Notes: generated from the letters alone by a model not told the origin. A DNA stretch of 18,681 bases from Pseudomonadota bacterium (GCA_026388865.1 JAPLIX010000398.1:1-18681); one strand, 5' to 3'. Counted from the first letter of the stretch, positions 7,050 to 15,547 are shown. A program made the numbers and translations.

Positions 7050-7874
7050 CTATTTGCCCCTTTTCTTTATAACATACTGGTCAGTGCGTTTGTTCTTGCG
7101 GGTCTTATATCCTTTGGTTGGAACACCCCACGGCGTACAGGGATGACGCCCGCCTGAAGAGCGGCCTTCACCGCCTCCCATGGGATGATCAACCGGGTTC
7201 ATGGCAACGCCGCGCACCCGCGGCTTCTTGCCCAGCCAGCGGTTGCGGCCTGCTTTCCCGATGGAAATCTTTTCATGATCGAGGTTTCCCACCTGACCGA
7301 TGGTTGCATAGCACTCCTGATGCACCAGCCGTACTTCACCTGAAGGCAGTCTGAGTTGCGCATAGCTGCCTTCTTTTGCCATGATTTGAGCAAAAGAGCC
7401 GGCGCTGCGCACAATCTGTCCGCCTTTTCCCTGCTTCAGTTCCACATTGTGAATGAGGGTGCCAATGGGAATCCGCCGTATGGGAAGCGCGTTCCCCAGC
7501 CGGAACTCGGCCTCTTCCCCGGCCATAAGCACATCGCCCACCGCAAGATCCTTGGGCGCCAGAATATATCTTTTTTCCCCGTCGTTATAGTGGAGGAGCG
7601 CTATCCGGCTCGACCGGTTCGGGTCATATTCAATGGTGGCAACCGTTGCCGGTATATCCCGTTTATCCCGCTTCAAGTCAATAATGCGGTACATCTTTTT
7701 GTGGCCGCCGCCAATGTAGCGGGCGGTTACTCGGCCGTAACAATTTCTCCCACCGGACCTTTTCAGGGGCAGCAGAAGGCTTTTTTCCGGTTTATCAGTG
7801 GTAATTTCTTCAAAGCTGGATACTGTCTGAAAACGCCTTCCCGGTGATGTTGGTTTAAAAGACTTGACCGCCAT
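7050..7874 (-). CDS. rplB: 50S ribosomal protein L2
   Basis: L2 is a large core 23S-binding protein needed for subunit joining and peptidyl transferase activity. The product is 274 residues, the standard length, and starts MAVKSFKPTSPGRRFQT. It has an OB-like N-terminal domain, an SH3-like C-terminal domain and the signature HPMGGGEGRSSGGRHP, which includes the conserved His near the active centre. The frame runs upstream to 7949, but that would overlap rplW. GGAG lies seven bases before the ATG at 7874, which fits the family. Confidence 0.98.
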   Translation of the reverse strand: MAVKSFKPTSPGRRFQTVSSFEEITTDKPEKSLLLPLKRSGGRNCYGRVTARYIGGGHKKMYRIIDLKRDKRDIPATVATIEYDPNRSSRIALLHYNDGEKRYILAPKDLAVGDVLMAGEEAEFRLGNALPIRRIPIGTLIHNVELKQGKGGQIVRSAGSFAQIMAKEGSYAQLRLPSGEVRLVHQECYATIGQVGNLDHEKISIGKAGRNRWLGKKPRVRGVAMNPVDHPMGGGEGRSSGGRHPCTPWGVPTKGYKTRKNKRTDQYVIKKRGK

Positions 7875-7935
7875 AGTTATGCTCCGTTTGCCAGAATATG
7901 CAGCAGGCAGATTGCAAGGGCTGCGCTGCTTTTGG

Positions 7936-8226
7936 TTACACTCCCTCAAAGAAGTCGATCGATGCGCCTTCCTTCAGGGTAACGATCGCTTTCTTCCAGT
8001 CAGACTTCTTGCCGATGGTGCGCCCGAGGCGCTTATGCTTTCCTTCCCGGTTAATGGTATTGACGCTTAAGACCTTTACTTTAAAAAGTTTCTCCACGGC
8101 AGTGCGGATTTCAATTTTATTTGCCCTCCGGTCAACCTCAAAGCTTACCTGATGAGCACTTTCTTTCTGGACCGTGCTTTTTTCCGTTACCAGCGGGCGA
8201 CGGATAATCTGATGCAGCTCTTTCAT
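7936..8226 (-). CDS. rplW: 50S ribosomal protein L23
   Basis: L23 sits at the exit-tunnel mouth and is the main docking point for trigger factor and SRP. The 96-residue product begins MKELHQIIRRPLVTEKST and contains FEVDRRANKIEIRTAVEKLF, KVKVLSVNTINREGK and the C-terminal KKAIVTLKEG signature. Its ATG overlaps the rplD stop in an ATGA arrangement, a sign of coupled translation. It is separated from rplB by 61 bases. Confidence 0.98.
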   Translation of the reverse strand: MKELHQIIRRPLVTEKSTVQKESAHQVSFEVDRRANKIEIRTAVEKLFKVKVLSVNTINREGKHKRLGRTIGKKSDWKKAIVTLKEGASIDFFEGV

Positions 8227-8843
8227 ACAGCAAGCCTCCCCTGAAGTTTCTCCACGCAGGGTTGCGTAATAACGATGTGTTCATACTTCAGCACATCATA
8301 GACGTTAAGACCTTCCGGTCGCAGCACTTTAACATGCGGCACATTCCGGGCGCTCATCTCCAGATTCAGGTTTTCCTGCTCAATGATGAGCACATTGCTG
8401 AGCCCTAACTGCTTCAGGATCGAAACCACTGCTTTGGTTTTAATTACCGGGAACTCCAGCTTGTCAATGATGAGCATTTTATTTTCTTTAAGTTTCATGC
8501 TCAGGGCTGAGCACAGCGCCAGCTTGCGAACTTTTTTGGGCACCGCGATTTCATAGGAGCGGGGCGTAGGACCAAACACAATGCCGCCGCCGCGCCACAG
8601 CGGTGAACGCGAAGAGCCGGCGCGCGCGCGGCCGGTCCCCTTCTGCTTCCAGGGCTTTTTACCGCCACCGCTCACCGCGGTTCTGTTTTTGACTGCTGCC
8701 GTGCCGCTTCTTCTCTTGGCCAGCTGCGAGAGCACCACATCGTAGAACAGCTGCTTCCTGAGCGGTGCCTTAAACACCGTATCGCTCACATCGATCTGTG
8801 ATATTTTATTCCGGCTGGTATCAAATACATCTACTGCTGTCAT
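8223..8843 (-). CDS. rplD: 50S ribosomal protein L4
   Basis: L4 lines the exit tunnel and, in gammaproteobacteria, represses the S10 operon; no S10-type leader was identified here. The 206-residue product carries the family core KNRTAVSGGGKKPWKQKGTG followed by RARAGSSRSPLWRGGGIVFG (tunnel loop), then PRSYEIAVPKKVRKLALCSAL. The C-terminal half has LIIEQENLNLEMSARNVPHV and YDVLKYEHIVIT. Length is typical. The ATG follows GGTGAGAA. A 61-base gap separates it from rplC. Confidence 0.98.
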   Translation of the reverse strand: MTAVDVFDTSRNKISQIDVSDTVFKAPLRKQLFYDVVLSQLAKRRSGTAAVKNRTAVSGGGKKPWKQKGTGRARAGSSRSPLWRGGGIVFGPTPRSYEIAVPKKVRKLALCSALSMKLKENKMLIIDKLEFPVIKTKAVVSILKQLGLSNVLIIEQENLNLEMSARNVPHVKVLRPEGLNVYDVLKYEHIVITQPCVEKLQGRLAV

Positions 8844-8904
8844 TTCTCACCCGCTTTACGTTATCGTTGACCGCACGACGCTGGTCTCACCAGGCCCCGC
8901 CCGG

Positions 8905-9534
8905 TCAGGCTGTCTTCTGCTGATAGAGCGTTACGATGCTGTTGCGTGCTCCTGGCACTGAGCCTTTGAGCAGGAGCAGATGCTCCGTTTCCCGTATCTC
9001 TATAATTTCAAGATTTTTCATGGTGACCTTCTGTGACCCCATGTGCCCGGGCCCCCGCATCCCCTTGAGCACCCGTGACGGATCGGCGCTTGCTCCGATG
9101 GAGCCCGGCGCCCGGTGAAACATTGACCCATGGGTGGCCTGGCCGCCCTTAAAGTTCCACCGGTTCATTACGCCGGCAAACCCCTTGCCCTTGCTGATGC
9201 CGGAGACTTTCACCTTGTCTCCGACCTTGAACATTGACAGGGTTAGATCCTGGCCGACCTGATAGGCATCGGCGTCATCAATGCGCAGCTCCTGCAGTAC
9301 CGCAAAGGCTCTGCCGCCCGCTGCCTTGCAATGGCCCAGGATGGGCTTTGCAGTTTTTTTCAGCTTTTTATCGCCAAAACCGACCTGCAGGGCGCTGTAC
9401 CCGTCTTTCTCAGGGGTTTTCTTCTGCACCACACAGCAGGGCCCGGCCTGAATGAGCGTTATCGGAACCATCTGCCCGTCCCGGGAAAATATTTGTGTTA
9501 TGCCTAACTTTTTTCCTATTAATCCAAGTACCAC
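8905..9534 (-). CDS. rplC: 50S ribosomal protein L3
   Basis: L3 is one of the two initiators of 50S assembly and reaches the peptidyl transferase centre through a long loop. The 209-residue product begins MVLGLIGKKLGITQIF and has the signature FKVGDKVKVSGISKGKGFAG. The loop reads FKGGQATHGSMFHRAPGSIG; its Gln is the position methylated in Escherichia coli. The start is GTG at 9534, with GGAGAAGGA upstream. It is 59 bases after rpsJ. Confidence 0.98.
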   Translation of the reverse strand: MVLGLIGKKLGITQIFSRDGQMVPITLIQAGPCCVVQKKTPEKDGYSALQVGFGDKKLKKTAKPILGHCKAAGGRAFAVLQELRIDDADAYQVGQDLTLSMFKVGDKVKVSGISKGKGFAGVMNRWNFKGGQATHGSMFHRAPGSIGASADPSRVLKGMRGPGHMGSQKVTMKNLEIIEIRETEHLLLLKGSVPGARNSIVTLYQQKTA

Positions 9535-9593
9535 GTGTCCTTCTCCATCAATGGTCTAATAGCTTGAGCCGTCAATACCTGAAGCAGCAGGCG

Positions 9594-9929
9594 TTACAGC
9601 TTTATTTCCACATCCACACCTGCTGAAAGATCCAGTTTCATCAGGGCATCAATGGTCTGCTGAGTGGGCTCAAGGATATCCATGAGTCGCTTATGGGTTC
9701 TGATTTCAAACTGCTCGCGCGATTTTTTATCTACATGAGGAGAGCGCAGCACACAGAACTTATTGATACTGGTTGGCAGCGGGATCGGGCCAACCACTTT
9801 CGCTCCGGTCCGCTTTGCCGTATCCACGATCTCTGCCGCTGACTGGTCCAGCAGCCGGTGGTCGTAGGCTTTGAGGCGAATGCGAATCTTTTGTGTTTCT
9901 GTTAATTCCTCAACCTTTTCCTTTTTCAT
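9594..9929 (-). CDS. rpsJ: 30S ribosomal protein S10
   Basis: S10 is a 30S head protein that also works as the transcription antitermination factor NusE. The 111-residue product is slightly longer than the usual 102-105. An N-terminal extension MKKEKVEELTETQ precedes the conserved KIRIRLKAYDHRLLDQS. The core GPIPLPTSINKFCVLRSPHV and FEIRTHKRLMDI are intact. I chose the ATG at 9929 because GAGG lies seven bases before it; the ATG at 9935 has poorer spacing. Only 13 bases separate it from the tuf stop codon, so tuf and rpsJ are surely co-transcribed as the sequence stands. Confidence 0.96.
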   Translation of the reverse strand: MKKEKVEELTETQKIRIRLKAYDHRLLDQSAAEIVDTAKRTGAKVVGPIPLPTSINKFCVLRSPHVDKKSREQFEIRTHKRLMDILEPTQQTIDALMKLDLSAGVDVEIKL

Positions 9930-9942
9930 TACCATGCCTCAT

Positions 9943-11102
<1,160 letters not shown>

Positions 11103-11174
11103 CGCTGCCTCCTGTTACCTAATAAAAAAGTTATGTATAATGGTTAAAGTTACTATTATTATATAAAGGGGTGC

Positions 11175-11250
<76 letters not shown>

Positions 11251-11269
11251 TTTCTCTACACGAAACGTA

Positions 11270-11346
11270 TGGAGCGGGAGACGGGATTCGAACCCGCGAC
11301 CCTCAGCTTGGAAGGCTGACGCTCTGGCCAGCTGAGCTACTCCCGC
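11270..11346 (-). tRNA. glyT: tRNA-Gly (anticodon UCC)
   Basis: The cloverleaf has acceptor GCGGGAG/CTCCCGC, anticodon stem TCAGC/GCTGA around CTTCCAA (anticodon TCC) and T stem GCGGG/CCCGT with one G-T pair. CCA is encoded at 11272-11270. It is third in the four-tRNA array, as glyT is in the tufB operon. Confidence 0.97.
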
Positions 11347-11387
11347 ACAGTACGGGGTTTATCATCAATTAGCTTCTATAGCGCGTG

Positions 11388-11472
11388 TGGTGGAGAGGGG
11401 AGGATTCGAACCTCCGAAGTCTGAGACAACAGATATACAGTCTGCCCCCTTTGGCCGCTCGGGAACCGCTCC
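11388..11472 (-). tRNA. tyrU: tRNA-Tyr (anticodon GUA)
   Basis: An 85-nt class II tRNA with a long variable arm (GTC/GAC stem). The anticodon loop CTGTATA gives GTA, the T stem is GGAGG/CCTCC and CCA is encoded at 11390-11388. The anticodon stem GCAGA/TCTGT has one G-T pair. The acceptor GGAGCGG against CCTCTCC has a C-T mismatch at the fifth pair, which is unusual for a functional tRNA. It is second in the array, like tyrU. Confidence 0.94.
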
Positions 11473-11480
11473 CCAGAGTA

Positions 11481-11555
11481 TGGAGCTGGCGATGGGATTC
11501 GAACCCGCAACCTGCTGATTACAAAACAGCTGCTCTACCATTCAGCTACGCCAGC
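11481..11555 (-). tRNA. thrU: tRNA-Thr (anticodon UGU)
   Basis: The acceptor GCTGGCG/CGCCAGC is perfect, the anticodon loop TTTGTAA gives TGT, and CCA is encoded at 11483-11481. Two mismatches stand out: T-T closing the anticodon stem (GCTGT/TCAGC) and C-A in the T stem (GCGGG/CCCAT). It is the first tRNA of the array, like thrU. The gene is probably functional, but these pairs deserve a check. Confidence 0.93.
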
Positions 11556-11779
11556 AAATAGTTCTTATTGACGTTGGCTTTTATATTCTGGTTAAATCAA
11601 TAAACAGCGCTCTATAATGATTCACTAAAAGATATGGCATGCTATGAAGTGCCGGTGTTTTATTTTTTTTCGATGCCATTATCCATAGAAGAAAGATTAT
11701 AATAACTTATTGTGCTGGTAGGTTCTTTAAGCAGGAAACGTTTTTCCCGTGCACTCTTTAAAGCACGTATCGCGCGCAA
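11556..11779 (-). promoter_or_regulatory. AT-rich leader of the tRNA-tuf-S10 transcript with a weak candidate promoter
   Basis: This 224-base gap holds no gene I can support. Being upstream of the first tRNA, it should contain the promoter of the superoperon. The best candidate reads CTGTTT (11607-11602), a 16-base spacer, then TATAAA (11585-11580), with GCCAACG after it. That would start RNA about 18 bases before tRNA-Thr(UGU). A perfect TATAAT also occurs at 11701-11696, but without a fitting -35 box. A/T runs lie between the two and could act as an UP element. Assignment is weak. Confidence 0.3.
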
Positions 11780-11854
11780 TGGTGGGCGATACTGGATTTG
11801 AACCAGTGACTTCTACCGTGTGAAGGTAGCACTCTCCCGCTGAGTTAATCGCCC
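11780..11854 (-). tRNA. tRNA-Val (anticodon CAC)
   Basis: The minus strand gives acceptor GGGCGAT/ATCGCCC, D stem ACTC/GAGT, anticodon stem CTACC/GGTAG around TTCACAC (anticodon CAC), T stem ACTGG/CCAGT, discriminator A and encoded CCA at 11782-11780. All stems pair. It lies 224 bases upstream of the four-tRNA array and seems to be a separate unit. It reads GTG codons. Confidence 0.96.
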
Positions 11855-11946
11855 GTAAACCTAAATATTTAATACAAAAGTTTTTTTTAAACAACCCTCT
11901 TGTAATATACAAAATACCGGCTGTTAAAGGGTTTTTCAGGGGCTGG

Positions 11947-12312
11947 CTATTTAAAAATTGAAAATTTCCCCCGTTTTTCCTCTTCCGCCGGCGTCCTGTT
12001 CCGTGTTTCTTCCAGCTCTGTCTTCATTTTATAGGCCTGCAGCCCCAGATTCTTCAGCTGCTCATCTTTTTCCTTCAGTTTATCGTTAAGTTCCTGAATT
12101 TTTTGCTCTCCGGCCTGCAGTTGCCCATCCCTGGCGGCAAGTCCATCCCGGAACTTTTCCAGCTGCAGATTATACTGTTCCTCAAGCGCCGCAATCCTAT
12201 CCTCAAGCGCCGCAATCCTGTCTTTATAGCTTTGGATATCAATCTCATATCTGTTTTTTATTTCAAAATACGCCTTGATAATTGAAAAATCAGCATATGA
12301 TTCCTGTGCCAT
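11947..12312 (-). CDS. Coiled-coil protein of unknown function
   Basis: I do not recognise this 121-residue protein. It has no signal peptide or membrane segment. From about residue 25 to 105 it is rich in Glu, Lys, Leu and Gln in a heptad-like pattern (ALEEQYNLQLEKF, LNDKLKEKDEQLKNL), so a coiled coil is likely. The stretch DRIAALEDRIAALE is an exact duplication of a seven-residue unit, encoded by a 21-bp tandem repeat at 12181-12222. The C terminus is basic (KRGKFSIFK). It follows pilT on the same strand with a 23-base gap, so the two may share a transcript. A pilus-related role is possible but unproven. Confidence 0.75.
   Translation of the reverse strand: MAQESYADFSIIKAYFEIKNRYEIDIQSYKDRIAALEDRIAALEEQYNLQLEKFRDGLAARDGQLQAGEQKIQELNDKLKEKDEQLKNLGLQAYKMKTELEETRNRTPAEEEKRGKFSIFK
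12181..12222. repeat. 21-bp tandem duplication inside the coiled-coil gene
   Basis: Two copies of ctcaagcgccgcaatcctat plus c lie end to end (12181-12201 and 12202-12222), differing at one base near the end. The unit is three turns of codons and encodes one heptad, so copy-number change would lengthen the coiled coil without a frameshift. Confidence 0.9.
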
Positions 12313-12335
12313 AGCAACACCCCCTATATTATTTC

Positions 12336-13427
12336 TTATTGCCGGAATTCCCCTGATGCGGTAATGCCCAGCTGATCCATAGTGAGCTTCATTTCTTCCG
12401 GCATAAGCGTCATCATCAGGGCATCCTCGCGGGTTATCATCTTATTTGCAATGAGCGCGATAAGCGACTGTTCAAGACTTTGCATGCGATAGAGAGAAAC
12501 CGATTTTTCCATTTCCTCCCGAATTTCCCGGAGCTGGTTCTTTACGATCAGCTCTTTTATCCGTTGACTGGCGATTAAAATATCAACTGCTGCTATCCGC
12601 CCCTTTTCGTCTCTGCAAGGCAGGAGCCGCTGCGATATTATCCCCAGCAGTGCATTTGAGATCTGGATGCGGATCTGGGGCCGCATCTCGGCCGGAAATA
12701 CATCGACGACCCGGGCAATGGCATCGTAGGAACTATTGGCGTGAATGGTGCTGAACACCAGGTGACCGGTTTCAATAGCGCTCAGGGTTATGCTCATAGT
12801 ATCAATGCTTCTCATTTCTCCCAGCAGAATCGCATCCGGGTCCTGGCGCAGGGCATCTTTTAAAGCCACTTCAAATGACGGGGTATCCAGCCCCACTTCG
12901 CGCTGGGTTATAAATGAGTGGTTATCCGTAAAGGAAAATTCAATCGGGTCCTCAATGGTAATGATATGCTTGGTGGAGGTCTGATTGATGTAGTTTATCA
13001 TGGCAGCAAGGGTAGTTGATTTGCCGCATCCCGTAGGGCCTGCAACCAGCACCAGGCCATGCGGCTTATCGCAGAGTGTTTTCAAAACCTGCGGCAGACC
13101 AAGCGACTCTATGGTGGGAACATCTGACGCAATATTCCGGAAGGCAAAGGCAACGCTGCCCCGCTGCTGAAAAATATTGACCCGGAAGCGCCGGAGATTT
13201 TCTATAACATAGGACATGTCAAGGGAAAATTCCCTGCAAAAGCGTTCCTTCTGGATATCGGTGAGCAGGGCGTTAAAAATCTCCTCAGTCTCCTGGCGCG
13301 TAATCGCGGGGTGCTCGACCGGCTTCAAAACCCCGTCAATGCGCAATAGAGGAGGAGCCCCGGCCCGGATATGCAGATCAGAGGCGCTGCTTTTCACCAT
13401 ATTTTGAAGCATCAGGTTCAAATCCAT
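12336..13427 (-). CDS. pilT: PilT-like type IV pilus retraction ATPase
   Basis: A cytoplasmic hexameric AAA-like ATPase of the PilT/VirB11 family that powers pilus retraction. The 363-residue length fits PilT. The N-terminal PAS-like domain carries SASDLHIRAGAPPLLRIDG (14-32). The ATPase core has Walker A GPTGCGKST (130-138), the Asp box IEDPIEF (158-164), Walker B DAILLGEMR (198-206) and the His box HLVFSTIHAN (222-231). The C-terminal AIRNLIRE motif of classical PilT is replaced by QRIKELIVKNQLREI (288-302), a departure that might affect retraction. No other pilus gene is in the window. AAGG lies nine bases before the ATG. PilU is the main alternative. Confidence 0.92.
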   Translation of the reverse strand: MDLNLMLQNMVKSSASDLHIRAGAPPLLRIDGVLKPVEHPAITRQETEEIFNALLTDIQKERFCREFSLDMSYVIENLRRFRVNIFQQRGSVAFAFRNIASDVPTIESLGLPQVLKTLCDKPHGLVLVAGPTGCGKSTTLAAMINYINQTSTKHIITIEDPIEFSFTDNHSFITQREVGLDTPSFEVALKDALRQDPDAILLGEMRSIDTMSITLSAIETGHLVFSTIHANSSYDAIARVVDVFPAEMRPQIRIQISNALLGIISQRLLPCRDEKGRIAAVDILIASQRIKELIVKNQLREIREEMEKSVSLYRMQSLEQSLIALIANKMITREDALMMTLMPEEMKLTMDQLGITASGEFRQ

Positions 13428-13470
13428 TGCCGTAGACCTTTAACCGTTACCCGCTTAATAGTATTTTATA

Positions 13471-13500
13471 TATATATCATTTATAAAGCTCGCTATTCAA
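13471..13500 (-). promoter_or_regulatory. Candidate pilT promoter
   Basis: The minus strand reads TTGAAT (13500-13495), an 18-base spacer, then TATATA (13476-13471), inside a strongly AT-rich stretch about 45 bases upstream of pilT. It fits a sigma-70 type promoter. A sigma-54 site, often seen for pilus genes, was not found. Confidence 0.45.
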
Positions 13501-13517
13501 TATAAAAAATAGCTCAT

Positions 13518-13591
13518 TGACGTAATTAGTTTTTTTCGGGATTTTGACTTTACATGACGTAATTAGTTTTTTTCGGGATTTTGACTTTACA
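13518..13591. repeat. Perfect 37-bp tandem duplication between pilT and rnpB
   Basis: Two identical 37-bp units (13518-13554 and 13555-13591) begin tgacgtaattag and end ttgactttaca. The next three bases repeat the unit start (tga). Each unit contains seven T followed by CGGG and one TTGACT. It lies in the divergent gap between pilT and rnpB, so it may carry regulatory sites for either, or be a recent slip-strand duplication. Confidence 0.95.
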
Positions 13592-13640
13592 TGAAAAATA
13601 TGAGAAGGAAGAGAATAGTAGTATTGAGTAAATTCATTTT

Positions 13641-14025
13641 GCTGGAGCAGACTAAATGGCCGCCGGGGGACATCGTTCCCCGGAGGAAAGTCCGGGCACC
13701 ACAGGGCAGGGTGGTCGCTAACAGCGACCGGGGGCGACCCCAGGGAAAGTGCAACAGAAAGCAGACCGCCCTGGAAAGTTGAAAAAAACTTTTCAGGGTA
13801 AGGGTGAAACGGCGAGGTAAGAGCTCACCAGTCCCGGTGGCGACATCGGGAGCTTGGCAAACCCCACCCGGTGCAAGACCAAATAGGGAAGCGTTTGAGG
13901 GCGGCCCGCCTGATGCTTCCGGGTAGGTTGCTTGAGGCGTCTGGCAACAGGCGTCCCAGATGAATGGCCATTGCCTGATTCCTCGCGGATTCAGGAACAG
14001 AACTCGGCTTACTGGCTGCTCCAGC
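13641..14025 (+). ncRNA. rnpB: RNase P RNA, bacterial type A
   Basis: This is the catalytic RNA that trims tRNA 5' leaders. The ends pair to form helix P1: GCTGGAGCAG at the 5' end with CTGCTCCAGC-like bases at the 3' end. The conserved core pieces are all present: GGAGGAAAGTCCGGGC (from 13681), AGGGTGAAACGGCGAGGTAA followed by GAGCTCACCAG, GGTGCAAGACCAAATAGGG, TAGGTTGCTTGAGG, CCAGATGAATGG and ACAGAACTCGGCTTAC. Length (385 nt) and organisation fit the ancestral type A form. It is divergent from pilT and 63 bases upstream of the HD-domain gene. Its promoter could not be fixed: TAAATT at 13629-13634 is at the right distance but lacks a -35 box. Confidence 0.97.
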
Positions 14026-14037
14026 ATTTTTTATTTT
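14015..14037 (+). terminator. Candidate rnpB terminator
   Basis: The last bases of rnpB can form a small hairpin GCTG-CTC-CAGC (14015-14025), followed by six T at 14027-14032 and four more after one A. The hairpin is short and competes with P1, so it may be weak. Confidence 0.4.
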
Positions 14038-14088
14038 CTAAGCCACCAATGAACACGAATAGCCGCTAACAGTTTATCAGGTCACCTC

Positions 14089-14667
14089 ATGGATGAAAAA
14101 GGAAACACCGGCATCACCAGACAGCAGGCTCTTGAGTTGATAAAAAAATATCTGCCGCAGGATAACCTGGTAAAACACTGCCTGGCGACTGAGGCGATCA
14201 TGCGGGTGCTGGCCGGAAAGATGGGCTGCGATGAGGCGGTGTGGGGAATCGCCGGACTGCTTCATGACCTTGATTATACTGAGACTAAAGACCAGATGGC
14301 GCAGCACACCCTGCAAACGGAAAAAATCCTGCAGGGCATCGGTGTCAGCCGGGAAGTTATTGATGCCATCAAAGGCCACAACGCTGACAACCTCGGGTTC
14401 CAGCGAAAGACCGCCCTTGAACATGCGCTCACTGCTGCCGAATGCATCACCGGCCTCATTGTGGCAACGGCGCTGGTGTATCCTGACAAGAAGCTTGCCA
14501 GCGTTAAGCCGCAATCAATCATCAAGAGGATGAAGCAGAAGGAGTTTGCCCGCAGCGTGAACCGCGATTATATACGTGAATGTGTAAAGATCGGCATTCC
14601 CCTGGAGGAATTTGCGGCATTAAGCCTCGCGGCCATGTGCACGGTGAGCGATGAGCTGGGCTTATAA
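14089..14667 (+). CDS. HD-domain (HDIG-type) phosphohydrolase family protein
   Basis: A 192-residue single-domain HD protein, a metal-dependent phosphohydrolase fold that acts on nucleotides or phosphodiesters; the substrate cannot be named. Candidate metal ligands are His30 (VKHCLATE), His59-Asp60 (GLLHDLDY), His73 (QHTLQTEKIL) and His97 (IKGHN). The pattern LLHDLDYTETKDQ matches the small HDIG group that hydrolyses unknown metabolites. No membrane segment or partner domain is seen. The ATG has AGG ten bases upstream. It is transcribed in the same direction as rnpB and convergently with the next gene, nine bases away. Function is unassigned beyond the fold. Confidence 0.88.
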   Translation: MDEKGNTGITRQQALELIKKYLPQDNLVKHCLATEAIMRVLAGKMGCDEAVWGIAGLLHDLDYTETKDQMAQHTLQTEKILQGIGVSREVIDAIKGHNADNLGFQRKTALEHALTAAECITGLIVATALVYPDKKLASVKPQSIIKRMKQKEFARSVNRDYIRECVKIGIPLEEFAALSLAAMCTVSDELGL

Positions 14668-14676
14668 TAGTTATCC

Positions 14677-15480
14677 TTACCCTGCCAGCCTGATTGTCGG
14701 AGAAACGCAATCAGCCGGAGCCACAAAGAGCTCAAAATCCCGCTTTATATTATTATTACTGAACGCTTGGTTTATTGCCTCTATGGCAAGCTCCCGGGTA
14801 TTGCGCTCTTTGCTGAGGTGGCCGAGCATAACCGCGGCCGGCGGGCGCTTGCTCAGCTTGCGCGCATTACAGAGCAGGTCTGCAACGTTTTCATTTTTCA
14901 TATGATAGTGGCTGTTGGGGTTGGGGTGTTTTTTCAGCAGCCCCGGATTATGGTTTGCTTCTACATAGATAAAGTCTGCATCAATAAAATGGTCAAGCAG
15001 GCCGTCCCAATTATGGAAATCCGTCATAATAACAATCTTGAGCAAACTCCCTCGATGTCTATACTGAATCACAAAACCATAATTATCGTGCTGCGGGCTA
15101 TGAGGAATCTTTACCGGCATGATGGTGAATTCGCCTAGATTGAAGGCAATGCTGGAAAAAGGCTTAAGGTTAAGATTTTCGAAGCGGTCATCCTGAAAAA
15201 ATTTGTCCTGGAATTGATTAACAAGCCCTTCGTGTATGCGGACGGAAATTCCGTGCTCTTCCAGAACACGCAGGGTTGAATAATTTATATGGTCCTGGTG
15301 CAGATGCGAGACAAGCACCGCGCTGATGCCCCCTATTTCTCCGGCGTGCTGAGAAAGAAGGGCTCGGCAGAGTTTCTGCGAATTCAATCCGCAATCTATT
15401 AAAATAGAGGTTTGCTCGGCCCATAACATAAGACAGTTGCCACTGCTGCTCGAGCGAAGTGTCTTAAAATAAAGTGCCAC
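14677..15480 (-). CDS. MBL-fold metallohydrolase, YycJ/WalJ-like
   Basis: A 267-residue metallo-beta-lactamase-fold protein. The N terminus (FKTLRSSSSGNCLML) and the metal motif HLHQDH (59-64) are typical, followed by KIPHSPQHDNYGF (His127, His131), MTDF (Asp154), VEANHN (173-178) and GHLSKERN (220-227). This set resembles the YycJ/WalJ group, thought to act as a nuclease in DNA repair and cell-wall control in Firmicutes. Activity here is inferred only from family. The start is GTG at 15480, ten bases after GGAGGAGGG. No WalK/WalR regulators are near. It overlaps nothing and is convergent with the HD gene. Confidence 0.9.
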   Translation of the reverse strand: MALYFKTLRSSSSGNCLMLWAEQTSILIDCGLNSQKLCRALLSQHAGEIGGISAVLVSHLHQDHINYSTLRVLEEHGISVRIHEGLVNQFQDKFFQDDRFENLNLKPFSSIAFNLGEFTIMPVKIPHSPQHDNYGFVIQYRHRGSLLKIVIMTDFHNWDGLLDHFIDADFIYVEANHNPGLLKKHPNPNSHYHMKNENVADLLCNARKLSKRPPAAVMLGHLSKERNTRELAIEAINQAFSNNNIKRDFELFVAPADCVSPTIRLAG

Positions 15481-15547
15481 AATAACAGATCCCTCCTCCG
15501 TATGCCGGTAACCGTTGTTATAGAATCGACTCCATCAATAATTCTGC

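Noticed and set aside
7874..7949. N-terminal extension of L2 to 7949
   Set aside because: It would overlap rplW, and the internal ATG at 7874 gives the family start and length.
11727..11912. Minus-strand open frame across tRNA-Val
   Set aside because: It is the tRNA sequence read as protein; the cloverleaf is complete.
13518..13591. Possible CRISPR array
   Set aside because: The two 37-bp units are directly adjacent with no spacer, and no cas gene is present.
13581..13609. TTGACT in the 37-bp unit as the -35 box of rnpB
   Set aside because: No acceptable -10 box lies 16-18 bases downstream; the bases there read GAAGGA.
13587..14027. Open frames on both strands over the RNase P RNA
   Set aside because: The conserved RNA core motifs and end pairing explain this stretch fully, and the predicted peptides are low in family-like features.
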